Below, one piece after another: positions 48,901 to 61,600 of a DNA stretch of 64,000 nt. The translations under genes were made by a program, and so were the position numbers. Where the stretch lies: NCBI RefSeq assembly GCF_022201045.2, contig NC_068564.1, positions 30,285,001 through 30,349,000 of the forward strand, written 5' to 3'. Numbering within the stretch: position 1 is the stretch's first letter; the number at the start of each line of letters is the position of its first letter. Below the pieces are notes generated by a model that saw only the letters and a list, made by a program, of their open reading frames with translations, was not told where the DNA came from and did not search any database. This DNA comes from Citrus sinensis (Eukaryota; Streptophyta; Magnoliopsida; Sapindales; Rutaceae).

Positions 48901-51900
48901 TTTGTGTCAAGATTCGGATGGGCATGCAACTCATGTCATGTGACAATGCACCATATATATATTTGAGTTAGAATATGACATAACAGCATTTTATTTTATT
49001 TTTGTAGTGGAATAATCTCTAATATCGCATCGTTAACGTCTCTCAATGATCGCTATCATGTGTATATTCGATTTAAGAAATTATTGGGTATGTTATTGTT
49101 CTATGGAATAAACGAGAAAATTACATTTTCTTCGAAATTGAACATTTATTTAGCATTCTTATTAAGTACTTAGAATAACGACGTGATGCAACTGTACCGT
49201 ACGCCCCTCTTGTTTATATTTAATTCATTCCGCTTGGAGAACGTATATAATCTTTATACTCTTAGAGCATATATGAATGCCCATTGCTAATATAGAAAAT
49301 AAATTCTCCATATATATGAATGTTAACCCCCATAACGATTTAAAAATTAAGTTCATTGGTAATTATCACTAATCCCGTATGGCTAGGTATAACAACCACC
49401 GACGGGCATTATGTATGTATGTATGTACATTATACATGGTTAAAGTATAAAAAAGTAAAATTTAGGGGGCGAAAGTGTTAATAAATCATTTAGATGGTTA
49501 AATATTAAACTTAATGTTTCCTATTATATTTGTGGACCGAGAAGACTCTAAAGAACATGTTGTCTGTTTGGACGAGAGATCAAAATCAAATTAAGTATAT
49601 TAGACCGGTGGATTTAGTACGTAGATGTATGATACGGCTTCAAACTAATTATTTTTACACTCAAACTAGATTTGGATCTTGGATACATGTGAAGAGTCAT
49701 ACGAGCCGAACTTGTAAAACTAATTACTCAACTGAATTGCCATACTAACCATCTCCTTCCCTGTGATTCTAGGGATTTAGGATAGGAAGAGGGCTAAGCT
49801 TAACTCAAAGATGCTAGAGAAGGGCATTCATTAGAATAACTTTTAATGTGTATTGAGCGAGCAGTTAGTTCAGGTCTTTGTTGTATGATGAGATCTCTCG
49901 TTCCAACAGTTTTTCCGTATGAGATGAAGGCTCCTGAGCTCTCCTTGCAGGATGGAAAGTAAGGACGATCAACTGATTTTCATTAAAAGCCACCCTTTTT
50001 TGCACCCCTCAAAATTCCTCACAAAACTCTCTCTTTTTTTTAAAATTAAATTGAAATTACATAAATAATTAAAGAAAAATTAATTATTTTTTTGTCTTAA
50101 ATAACAATTTAATTAAATCTGAAATACAAAAATTTTCAACAATTTTTTTTACACCCACCCCCATCTTATGATTTATATTTATTTTTAATTTTTAATTGAA
50201 AATGTTTTTTAAAGAAAATTATAAGAGTTTTGGAGATATAAAGAATATATTAAGAACAAAATATTTTAGGATTTATATGTATTTTATAATAAAAATTTAA
50301 AAGAAATAATATTTTAACTTTGAAATTTTGTGGGAAGATGATTAATTTTTTATATGAGTTTGTATTTTATTAATTAAATTATAGGTATTTTAGGAAATAA
50401 AAATCAAAAGGGATGTTAAAAACTCCACGCTTTCGTTTAATGCTGACATGGATTTGTGTGAATTGCGAACTAATAAAGTATAAAGTTGTGAATTACTTTT
50501 TTTTCCTAAAAGAGGGAGTGTACTAGGAGAAAGAAACAAGGATTGAAGGGATAAGAATCCTCGTCAATGAAACATTACTATCTAATTATTGCCCACATTT
50601 AGATTATTGCGAATGCAAAGAGTAAAAATTTTTCACCAATTAATCGATGATTTGGGATAATTTTTTGTGATAAAAAATTTGGAAACTGCAGTACTATTCA
50701 AGTACAAATTATATTTACAATAAGCCAAGTTACACTTAGAGGACTATAAATTTGTGACTTAATTGTTAAATAAACATGTAATTGTATAAGTAACTAAATC
50801 ATAATCATACACCTAATACAAAAAAAATGTTTAGAAATTAAAAACATGAACTCCCAATTCAAAATCAACATATAAGTGTTCTCTTCTACACAATAAATCT
50901 TAGATTCATATTAAATTCAATTAGATTTCTTCATGCCAAACGTGTGTCACCTGCAACTGCGGCTATTAAATTAAAATCATTCATAAAACATTAATTATAA
51001 AGAGATGGGAGTGTCACGCTATAATTTGGATCGTGAAAAACTCGGAAGAGGGTTAGTTGAGTGGGTCAGCTTCAAAGTTCAAACCAACTCACACCTCTCT
51101 GTTTATTATTCCCACAAAATTATAAAATTTTCTTTCCACTACTAAATCAACACGAAACAAGTCACTGTATTTCCTCCATAATTTTTTCCTGATACTGATA
51201 TTGTACATTTCATGAGAAGATTACTAATATCAACAATCATAAATTTTTGTTGAAATTATTCTTGATATATGGTACGGTTCAAATTTTGACCTAAAGTTTT
51301 ATTTTCATTAATATTAGAAACAATAAATGGTCCGCTCTCATTAACGGGTGAAATGTCTATTTCTGCTCAATTAAATAATTGAACCAGGAAGGATTGAGTT
51401 CCCAAGAGATACAAAAATGTTATATCTCAATCTATATAAAAATTTGAAGTTTCGATTTTTTTTTTTAAAAAGAGGGATTTAATTGAAATAGGGATTTGAT
51501 GACGGAATATGGTTAGTAGTGCTTCTTCGTACGTTGAGAAAGCACTAGATCTTAAGTTGCACAAATTAAATCTCCAACCCAATTTCCATACTCTTGGTAT
51601 TTATATTTCTTTAGGTAAACAACCACCAAAATTAAACCCTCTCCATAATATGTATGTATCCTCCATCTTTAAAGACACCAAAATTAATTAACTCCTAATA
51701 AATAATTTTCCCAAATTAATCCTCAAATATATACATGCAGCTCTCATCACATTCGCATCACCTAACACTCACTTTCACTCACAAAGAAGCCCATACCGAT
51801 ACTTCTTTTTCCTTCATTTCCTTTCCCATGGCTTCTTAATTAGCTTTTGCCCCCACTGACCCCAACCCCCCCCCCCCCCCCCCCCACCAAAAAAAAAAAG

Positions 51901-51915
51901 GAAGAGAGAACCCTG
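45958..51915. other. 6-kb AT-rich intergenic region
   Basis: The left end is the kinase promoter. The rest is AT-rich with a TATG repeat near 49413-49430. A TAGGGTTT (telo-box-like) motif lies near 48452-48459, followed by weak open frames (48575-48814) with no recognised domain. A possible TATA (51728-51733) lies before the hydrolase gene, with a C17/A10 homopolymer block at 51868-51899 in its leader. No gene is supported. Confidence 0.5.
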
Positions 51916-54900
51916 ATGGCACCTTCATTTCTAAGCCTAGTTTCTCTGTACAGCATATATCTCCGGCGCTGCTTCGCCAGCGCTGGGCTCTCGTCACAAA
52001 CCATCGACATAGACGATGAAACCACCCTTCACTTCTGGGGTCCAAAACTTGAGGACGATCACAAAACCCTAAAAAAGCCATCACTCGTTCTCATCCACGG
52101 CTTCGGTCCCGAGGCCATCTGGCAGTGGCGCAAGCAAGTCCAATTCTTCGCCCCTCACTTCAACGTCTACGTCCCCGACCTAATCTTCTTTGGCCACTCC
52201 ACCACACGCTCTATCCAAAGAACCGAACTCTTCCAGGCGGCCTCCCTCGGGAAACTGCTCGAGAAGATCGGCGTCGAGAGGTTTTCGGTCGTGGGCACGA
52301 GCTACGGTGGGTTCGTGGCGTATCACATGGCGAGAATGTGGCCGGAGAGAGTGGGGAAAGTGATCATAGCTAGCTCCGGCGTTAACATGAAACGGGGTGA
52401 TAATGAAGCCCTGGTGAAGAGGGCCAACTTGGAGAGAATTGACCACCTCATGTTGCCGGAATCGGCATCGCAGTTGAGGACGTTGACCGGATTAGCCGTG
52501 TCCAAGAATCTCGACATCGTTCCTGATTTTTTCTTCAATGATTTTGTCCATGTAAGTGTTTTTTTTTTTTTTTGAAATATTTTTTTAATATATTAAAAAT
52601 TTCGTCACCGTCGAAGATCGTTCGTGGTTCTAAATAATTAATAACGCTGTTGGCCCCATAGTGACTGGGGTTGGTGCCATGCAAAATGGAGGTGTGTATT
52701 GGCCTGGCCATACATTATTTAATATTAAGTACAAATGTTGGTGCTCTATTAGGTGGGACTTGTTGGTGTGGACAATTATATTTGTTGCACACAAAGTCTT
52801 GTTTGGTCGGTCCAATCTGACGAAATATAATCTCGATATAAAAAAATGTTCACCCCCAGTCGACCTCTCTTGATTATTTATTTATTTTTTATAACCAATC
52901 GATCTCGTTTGAATTAACTTTTAAAACTTTTGAGGTTAATTATGTGTGCTCGTTTGTCTTATGATTAAAAATTTGGTTATTTTTTGTTAGTTTGTTGTAA
53001 TAGTTATAGAATATGACAGCTTTTGTTTTTTTTTCTTTTTATCTGAAATCTGAATGGGTTTAAATTTAGTTGAAATTTAAATTGGTCCGAATATATATCT
53101 AAATGATATATTTATTTTTCTTTTTTCAATATCTGAATATAAGTATTAAGTTGTTTTTTTTTAACATATGAAATGTGATATCTTGACATATATAATCTCA
53201 AGTGTAATCACTCTCATTTGTTTTTAATGCAGACACATTATTAAGGGTGTGGTTTAATGGAGTTAATTTTCAATGCACTATAAAATGATGCAGTAGCATT
53301 AAAATCTAACTCTATTAAACCATACGGCTTAACAGTGTTAGCATGAAAAAAATAAAGGTGTCCGCACTAGAGAAGGGTTGATTGATGATTATATTTATTG
53401 GTTAAACACATGAGAAGTTATAAATAAATTATTTATTAGTAAAAAAAATTGATAATGTTTACCTTAACAAAGCATGAACAATAAAACATATATCTAACAC
53501 CTGTATTTTTTTTTTACATTAATATATGATACTTATAATGTTATTTTTAGTATATTCTATTGATAATTTTTTCTTGTTAATTACATAAGCCAATAAAAAA
53601 TTGTTTATTCATTTGAATTAAAGTTAATGTATTAAATTAAATTCAAAATCTATTATAAAAATAGTAAATAGAAATATAAAAAGATGGACTTATTATAAAA
53701 CACACTCACCTAAAGTTCTATTATGTTTAAAATTTTCATTCATAAAAAAAAATTAATTGTTGAGTGCACTTATATAACAAAAAAATAGGATAAATAAAAA
53801 AAATAATAAAAGGATAATCTAAATAATATGAAATAAATTTATTTAATAGGGATATTAATGAGAGAGATTATAAAAGTTCCATTGAGATGTTTTGTCATTC
53901 ATATTAAAATTCATAATATTTAACTTTTTCCATTTAAACCTAAACGTCTTATAATCAATTATAAGTGATAGAAAACTAACAAATTCAAAATTGTAAATGT
54001 TTGAAAATAATTAAAATTCAGACTTCAAATAAAAAACAAACCCCTATATTTATGTATGTATTAAGGTGAAAGTTAGGAAGTTAGAAGAAAATATGTAGGC
54101 TGGATTCAAATTGGTTCATGTAGCGGATACATTATTAAGCTATGCAGTTGAATATAATTATTTTTTAATAAATTATAAAACCGTGCGATTTAATAACATT
54201 AAGAATTTATTATAATTTAAGAAATGCCTCGTATAATATAGTTAAGACAGAAATATTGCGTCGCTAAGTTTATGATTACATTATACGTATGTACTTAAGG
54301 TAGCTAGGTTAATTTTGATATAATTATTTTTAAGTTAAAAAGTAGAAAATGATTATTTAATTATGCATGGATGTACAGAATCTGTACTCGGAAAATAGGC
54401 AGGAGAAGAAGGAACTCTTAAAAGGACTAACTCTTGGAAAGGAAGAGACAGTAACACTTTCCCCACTGGAACAGGTATTATAAGTGAAGGAACATTCATC
54501 ATAACAGCAATATATATTTATTGTTCTTTTCCAGATTTTACTGTAAAATTTTTAAAATTTTACTCACATAGTGATGCTGATAAATGTTATCGTTCTTAAC
54601 CTCATTGTAATAAAACGTAAATATAGGATGTTTTGATTGTATGGGGGGACCAAGACCAGATATTTCCATTGAAGATGGCTACTGAACTCAAGGAGTAAGT
54701 AACCCCACTCTTGCTTCAATTCAACTGCTTCCCCTATTAGTCATTTTACATATCATTTATGGTAAATGTCTTTTCCAGATGATAATCTTACAATGAAATT
54801 AAGAATATCTAACGTCATTAAAAATTTGTATTAGGAGACTCATACATATGAGAATTTTTATCAACATGAATGAAAAGCTTTTGAGAATTATTTTGTGGCA

Positions 54901-55019
54901 GGCTTCTCGGGAAGAAGGCAAGGTTGGAGATAATAGAAAACACATCGCATGTGCCCCAAATTGAGAACCCAGGACTGTTCAACAGCATTGTCAAAAATTT
55001 CTTACGTGGGTCCTTGTGA
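51916..55019 (+). CDS. Alpha/beta hydrolase, At4g33180-like
   Basis: Exons 51916-52551, 54379-54474, 54627-54694 and 54902-55019 total 918 nt (305 aa). The ATG at 51916 starts MAPSFLSLVS; the frame upstream is only Pro/Lys low complexity from a C/A tract, so I do not extend it. Alpha/beta hydrolase signs: the oxyanion-hole HGFG (61-64), nucleophile elbow GTSYGG with Ser129, acid Asp254 in WGDQDQIF, and His283 in NTSHVPQIENP. The triad is complete, so it is probably an active esterase or related hydrolase. The substrate cannot be read from sequence. The closest relative I recognise is Arabidopsis At4g33180. There is no clear signal peptide. The first intron is long (1.8 kb) and carries a 92-bp foldback. 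Confidence 0.9.
53241..53332. repeat. 92-bp foldback in the hydrolase intron
   Basis: The left arm (TTAAGGGTGTGGTTTAATGG...) and the complement of the right arm (TTAAGCCGTATGGTTTAATA...) match over about 26 bp with a few mismatches. Pairing continues into the centre (ATTTTCAATGC with GCATTAAAAT). The whole segment can fold into one hairpin in the transcript. It may be a tiny MITE. Confidence 0.65.
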
Positions 55020-57034
55020 TTAAGCTTGTGAAATATCACCTCTATTTATTTTGTAATTGCAACTGTAATTTGGATTCGAGAACAGCTCTGTGCTCTCATG
55101 AAATTTGAATTGCCATTAAACTGTAGCTGGGGTTATGATTTGCTTCACGTAAATGTCATCTATGTTTGTTAGGTCTTTAGTTGATGATGAGTGTTGCCTA
55201 ACTTTTGATTTGAGGAAAGCACGAAGTTTCATTTACACGAAATATAATTTATCTAGGTTATGCTATATTGTTGGGAAAAAAAAAAAAGGAAAAGAGATGG
55301 GAGCTGATTTCATATATTTAGGGGCTCTATTAAAATCCACTCAACCGGCTAGTTTTGGCCGGATTGGGATAAAAATTTCTGTTTAATTTTTATTCAATAA
55401 GGCAGTTGTAACTTTTAAAATGCAGTGCTAAACTAACCTTTAAGAACTGTGTGAGGGATCTGATAAGATGATGGTTGCGGCCGGCTTGAACTGATTAGCT
55501 CCTCTCCCTTAGCTTGTTGTAGCGTTGTTGGCCACGGCTTCCCAAGTTTTTCTTTTCGGGCCATTCTTTGAGGTATTTGATGCATTGGGCCTTGGTGACC
55601 CTTAGCAGTATTAATTAACACTTGACATTCTTTGTTGCACGCATGCCCAAATGTTCCTAAGAGTTACTCAGAGTACTCCATACTCTCCCATAATTTTTAT
55701 TACTTAAATTTTAATCATATCATAGGTTATGACTAGGTGAGTAGCAGCGCCACGTGGCAGCCTTTTTTATCGAGAGGCTATGGGTTCTATTACACAATTT
55801 TCTGATGAGGGTCTATCACGTGGCTCGTCCCGACGACACTTACATCGACGGTTTTGGTTACGTCTTTAAGATTCTTTCATATTTATGTTTCTTTTTTAAA
55901 ATTAAAAAAAAAGGAATATTAGCGCGAAACATTAGGCAATAGTTTTTGCATTACCTTTTTCCCTTTTTTTAATTTCTTTAGTAGGTATATTTACGTCATA
56001 TTTAAAATTGAGGTACCGTAACTTTTAAACTATAGTTGTTGTGAAAAAAATTATAATTATAAAATAAAAATTAATAATACGTAGTAAATATAAATTTTAA
56101 ATAATAATTTTGATAATATTATTAAAGACATAATATATTTTGTATCATATAATTAAAAAATCATATCAATATAATTTTTAAACTACAACAGATAGAATTT
56201 ATCAAACACTTTTAGTAACTTTTAAATTATAACTGTTCAACTTTAATTTTAAACGCACTCTTAATATAAAATTATAAAAATAATAAATTAATAAAAACGC
56301 GAACGCGATAACCTAAGGGCACACATTTTTCACATTTGATCAATTGATCTATACCACGATTCATGCAACTGGAGACTCAAGGGAGGGAAATAGTCAACAG
56401 AATCGGCTTTTTTCTAAAAGTTGTTCCGCAGAGGTCAAATTTTTACTCCACATGTAGATCATTATTTACCATTCACATTATTACCAACTCTCTCAAAAAG
56501 TCACTTTCATCTAGAACCGCACGGGCGAACAAAAAAGAAAAACAAAGCTTGATTACCAAAGTAATTGACACGGAAACGTAAATGGATTCGGTGATTAATT
56601 CACCTTGTGCGTTGAATTTTTAAAAAAAGAGGTCCCGAATTGATTATCTGATTGGGCCTCGGCATTTTTCAAAAACGGAACTATTTAAATACCAACATTG
56701 GTCTCTGGGTGCGGTGTGAATATTTGACATAACAATTAAGGTACTATGGCACCCGAGTTGCCCGCACGTGCGTCCAGGAAAGGAATGGCATAATTTCTCA
56801 GGGGTTCCAAAACAAAAAAGAAAAAAGTAATGGGAGATCAATCGGACGGTGATAAAAGGGCTGGTGTAGAAGACAAAAATCTCTTACAATACGACTGCCT
56901 GCACAGCAACATGTCTCACGGTCAGACAAAAAAGTCCGAAGTGTATGTGGTTTGGTCGTCGAGTCAGTGACTGAGAGATAGAGAGTACTTTGTTTGTTGG
57001 TCATAACAGAGTTGTGTTATTTTCCCAAGAAAAC
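55020..57034. other. Intergenic between hydrolase and GPA1
   Basis: The hydrolase 3' flank followed by AT-rich sequence. Small open frames have no recognised domain. The right end is the GPA1 promoter. Confidence 0.45.
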
Positions 57035-57045
57035 TATATATATAA
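57035..57045 (+). promoter_or_regulatory. Probable TATA box of GPA1
   Basis: TATATATATAA, followed by a pyrimidine-rich stretch where the transcript probably begins (near 57075-57125). Confidence 0.5.
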
Positions 57046-57099
57046 GTAGTAATATTTTTTTTTTCTTTTTTTACATTATTTTAATTATCTTTTTTCCCT

Positions 57100-58605
57100 T
57101 TGAAACAAATCTTTTTAACCTTGATTGAAACCAAGCAAGCAAGCACAGGCAAAGAAAGCAACCAAGAGAAGCAAGAAGAAGTCGATTGCTTCGCAGCTTT
57201 CGGCGCTCTTTCTCTCTCTTACTCTCCCTCCTCTTCAAGATTTATTAGCCAGCCAGCCAGCCAGCCTCCCTCTTCGCTCCACAAAAACACATTTATTTAT
57301 TTTTCAATTGTTACACACAAACAATTTTTTTTTTGCATAGAATATAACAAGGTATCCATACTGAGCAGCAGCCAAGAACCAACAAGTGCTTTTCTGTGTT
57401 CAAAATCACTTAAATCTACGGGGACCCTTCTGGCTGTTTAGCTTAAATAGGACTTTATTTTTATCAGGTAAAGCTTTGAATTTTCCTGAGTTTTTCTCTT
57501 TGTAGATCTTTCTTTTCGTTTTCTGTCAGCTGGGTTCAGTTTTGTTCCCAGATCTTTGTATTGCTTTGACTGTAGTAGATCAAGATTTAACTTTTATTTA
57601 TATATCATTATTTTCTTAAAACTTATCTTGTTAATTTTTCTTTTAACTTTTTTTAGTGAATTTTTTTCCTACAGGTGATGCTAAAATATTTTCCGTAGTT
57701 GTATTTTCCTGATTATTTGAAAATTTCATGCTAAATTGGTGGATTACAACTTGTATTGGCTCGCTGGATTTTGTAAATTTTAGCTCTGTTTATCATTTGC
57801 TTTGCTTCTGAAGTGGGTTCCCGTATGAATTTTGGGCCGAAAGAGTTATTACTAGAGGCCTAAAACTGAATGTGACTATTGTCTGTATTAATTGTATACA
57901 TAATGTAACAGGGTTTCTTTTTTGTGTGCATGAATGCTAAATGCAGGAGTCTGCATCAATTTATTATGTGGTATTAATTATCCATACATTCTGCAACGTG
58001 TTTTAGCTGATGCTTCTTTCAGTGAGCTCTACTTTAATTCACGTGAATTGTCATGTATTTACAGTATTTTTCAGTAGTGCAATATGTTTCAATTGATCAA
58101 TTACAATACTATTTTTGGATGAATTTCTTTAAAGTTTCTGGTCAATGTGGCTTTTTGATTTCACTCCATGTTTTGCGGCAATTGCATATTATATTTTCAT
58201 GGTTTGAGTACCTCCTATATGGAAATATGGCTTAAATATGTTGGCTTCTGCTCATACATGAGTTGGGTATATTTGTCTAACTTTGGGTTGTTGAGCCAAT
58301 AGCTTGCAACTGTACTACATGACTTTTACTTTGTCCCATGATTCATGATCTAATTTCAGCGAGAATCTAACATGTTCATCATGAGATTAAATGTATGCTC
58401 ATATGTTTTGAGGGACTGATGGTCTTGACTGCTTAAGCTCTTTGTTTGAGGATGATATTCCTAGTCCTTAATGCTTATATGCTTTTAGACCAGGCCAGCT
58501 CAATTAAATTATGATTCAACAGGATAGAAGCAAATTGAAGACACACATGACACTTGGCAGAGCTTGACCATTGCATCTTCTATGCTGTCTATTTTAATAG
58601 AAAAT
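57100..58605 (+). promoter_or_regulatory. GPA1 5' leader with an intron
   Basis: A CT-rich, ATG-free first leader exon (about 57100-57468) holds four CCAG units and ends at a probable donor TCAG|GTAAAG. A leader intron of about 1 kb follows. The acceptor could be AACAG at 58521, which leaves 6-codon uORF MTLGRA (58547-58567) and an in-frame ATG at 58582 in the mRNA. Or it could be TTTTAATAG at 58600, which removes both. The sequence cannot decide which is used. Confidence 0.5.
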
Positions 58606-61600
58606 ATGGGCTTACTCTGCAGCAAAAACAGACGATACAATGCAGCAGATTCTGAAGAGAATGCTCAGGTGAATTATTGTTGATGAAATAACTACTTATA
58701 TGCCCCTTTTCCCATTGTTTCAAGTATAGCTCTTTTATATTGTGATGAGTAATTCAATATGGGATTAATATTCCATTTATGCATTTACAGACTGCTGAGA
58801 TTGAAAGACGTATTGAACAAGAAACAAAGGCTGAAAAGCATATTCAGAAACTATTACTACTTGGTGAGTAGAACACAAGACAATCCTTTCTTGTCACTCG
58901 ATTGTCATTTGTTATGCATACAATTGGTTAAATATTTTGCAGTTTTATTAAACTTGAATTCCAATTATTGAGGGCAGAATATTGGCATCTGGCAAGGTTT
59001 TTTTTTTACTTTGCTTTGCCGCATTTTGAGGAATGAAAACATTTTGATAAGTTGTGAACAACCTACACAAGAAAATTGGCACCCTTTGGTAATGAAGTAG
59101 ATGAGTGGATTGCAAACATGAGGTTGAGATTTATGTTTAGCAAACAATTATTTTTTTCTGTCCTTGCTGAATGCTGATGCCCTCCTTCAGCCACCTAGAT
59201 TCCCGCCACCTCCTTTACTCTGCTTTTACCTTCTTGAATTTGATTATATTGTGCTTTTATTTTCTGGCCTTAATTCTACTTCCAGTACTTTCAATTGAAA
59301 ACACTGTTTGTTAGTTCGCATTTTTTTTTGTTTTTCTTTAAGGTTGATCTGTGATATAATCAAAATTTTATGTTGTTTAGGTGCTGGAGAGTCTGGGAAG
59401 TCAACAATTTTTAAGCAGGCAAGACTTATTAATGATAGTCCCTTTAGCAAGTGGTTTCATCTTGTACACTAAAAATGCTGATATCTTTATATTTCTGGCG
59501 TATAATTCTATGCAGATAAAACTTTTGTTCCAAACTGGCTTTGATGAGGCAGAACTAAAGAGCTATATCTCAGTCATCCATGCCAATGTTTATCAGACTA
59601 TAAAAGTACGCAATACTTGAAAGGGTGTGTTGGTTATTTCCCTTTTTGAATAATAAAGAGTTAAGAGTGTGTGGCGTCAGCAGTGAATAGTCAAGCATAT
59701 TAATACTATAAGGGGATGAGTCATAATTTTCTTCTTACAGCTAAATTTGATAGTTGAGGTCCTTCAATATAAATTGTAGTCAATATGCTTGAGCAGGTAC
59801 TGTATGATGGGTCGAAGGAATTGGCGCAGAATGAAACGGATTCCATGAAGTTTGTTGTATCCAGTGAAAATAAGGTATTCATTTTTTATTCACCATGTAA
59901 TAAATTGCCCTTGTGTGCCTATGTCTCCTTTTTTGGGTCCAAAAATGTATTCTTCTCCCTAGAAGAAAAAGAATCAGATTGCATGGCTGCTCAAGTTGTG
60001 ATATATGTTTATCAAATATATAGCTGATCGGATGAATTTTTTTGCTTTTCTATTCTTTGTCTTTTTATGATATGTTGCTTTCTCTATCGTCTGTTAAAGA
60101 TGTTGTGCGCTCACTAAAGTTGGATTATCTTTCAGGAAATTGGTGAAAAATTATCCGAAATTGGAGGCAGGTTGGATTATCCACGTCTGACTAAAGAGCT
60201 TGCAGAGGACATAGAAACACTGTGGGCTGATCCTGCTATTCAGGTGGCTGTTGCATAATGTAGAAGACATATGCTGATTGCTACATCAGTCTCATTGCTT
60301 GTCTAAATTATATTGGTTTCACTTTTAAGATTCTTGTTCATAGTTCATTCTATGCGTAGGAAACTTATGCTCATGGTAACGAACTCCAACTTCCAGACTG
60401 TGCAAATTATTTCATGGAAAATTTGCAAAGACTGTCCGATGCAAATTATGTTCCAACGAAGGTATCTAATGTATGATTGCCGTGTTTCTTCTAAAAATAC
60501 ACTTAATTGATGATATCTACTTAGATAATTGAGTGGTCCTGTTAGATTGGTGGTCATAAATATAATAGAACTATAGCAGTTTAGTGAGTTATATTTCTGT
60601 TCATTCAATATGTTTTGGGTTGCTTGGAGAAGTACACATGTTATAGTATATTAATACTTGAGACATTTCAACATAGTGGGTGTTTTATTGCTAAATTAAA
60701 TTCCACCTCTAATCATTAACTTCTTGCCTCAGTTTTTGAGTATTAGCCACTTACCCTTTTACATTTTAGCCTTCCTGTGTACAATATTCTCTAACTACAC
60801 AAAATAAATGCATGAATTTCATGATTCCTTCCAACAGTTTTTTAATCATATTTTGTTGTTGCAGGACGATGTTCTCTATGCAAGAGTTCGTACAACTGGT
60901 GTTGTAGAGATTCAGTTCAGGTAAATGTTTCGTTTAAGTGTGGCTGATGTCTAGCACGACTCTTAATCTTGTCTTCAGTAATAACTTTTTCTCAAAATTG
61001 CATACATTTGTTACCCAAGTCTTTTTCTTGATGTCGTGCCATGTGATGATGTTTATTTCCATCATAAGTTTGCAAATAAATTTAAACTCAACAGCATTTA
61101 GGATATCCTTATGAAGTTGTATGAAATGGTGTGTTTCAATGTTTATTTTTCTTTGCACATATAATAGAATGGTGCATAAAGTATTATTTTTGAGCAATTC
61201 AAACTCATGACTACATGTATGTTGCCATATAGTTTTATTAGTGACTAATAGTTAGCCATGTTTTGGCAGCCCTGTTGGAGAACATAAAAAAAGTGGTGAG
61301 GTATATAGACTCTTTGATGTTGGAGGCCAAAGAAATGAGAGAAGGAAATGGATCCATCTATTTGAAGGGGTTTCAGCTGTAATATTTTGTGCTGCAATTA
61401 GCGAGTAAGAATGTTGTTGCTTTCATTTATCCCTACTAGCTCTGTGTGCATGTAGAGTGTAGGCCACACACAAATGCTAATTAAAGAACTTTTGTGGTGG
61501 AATCCTAGATTGACTAAGATCCACAACAACTGTCTTTGTATCATCTTGATCTGATAATTGTGCTGGTTCAGGTATGATCAGACACTCTTTGAGGATGAGC

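Noticed and set aside
51847..51915. Pro/Lys-rich N-terminal extension of the hydrolase
   Set aside because: Encoded by a C17/A10 homopolymer block, which is length-unstable; the ATG at 51916 fits better.
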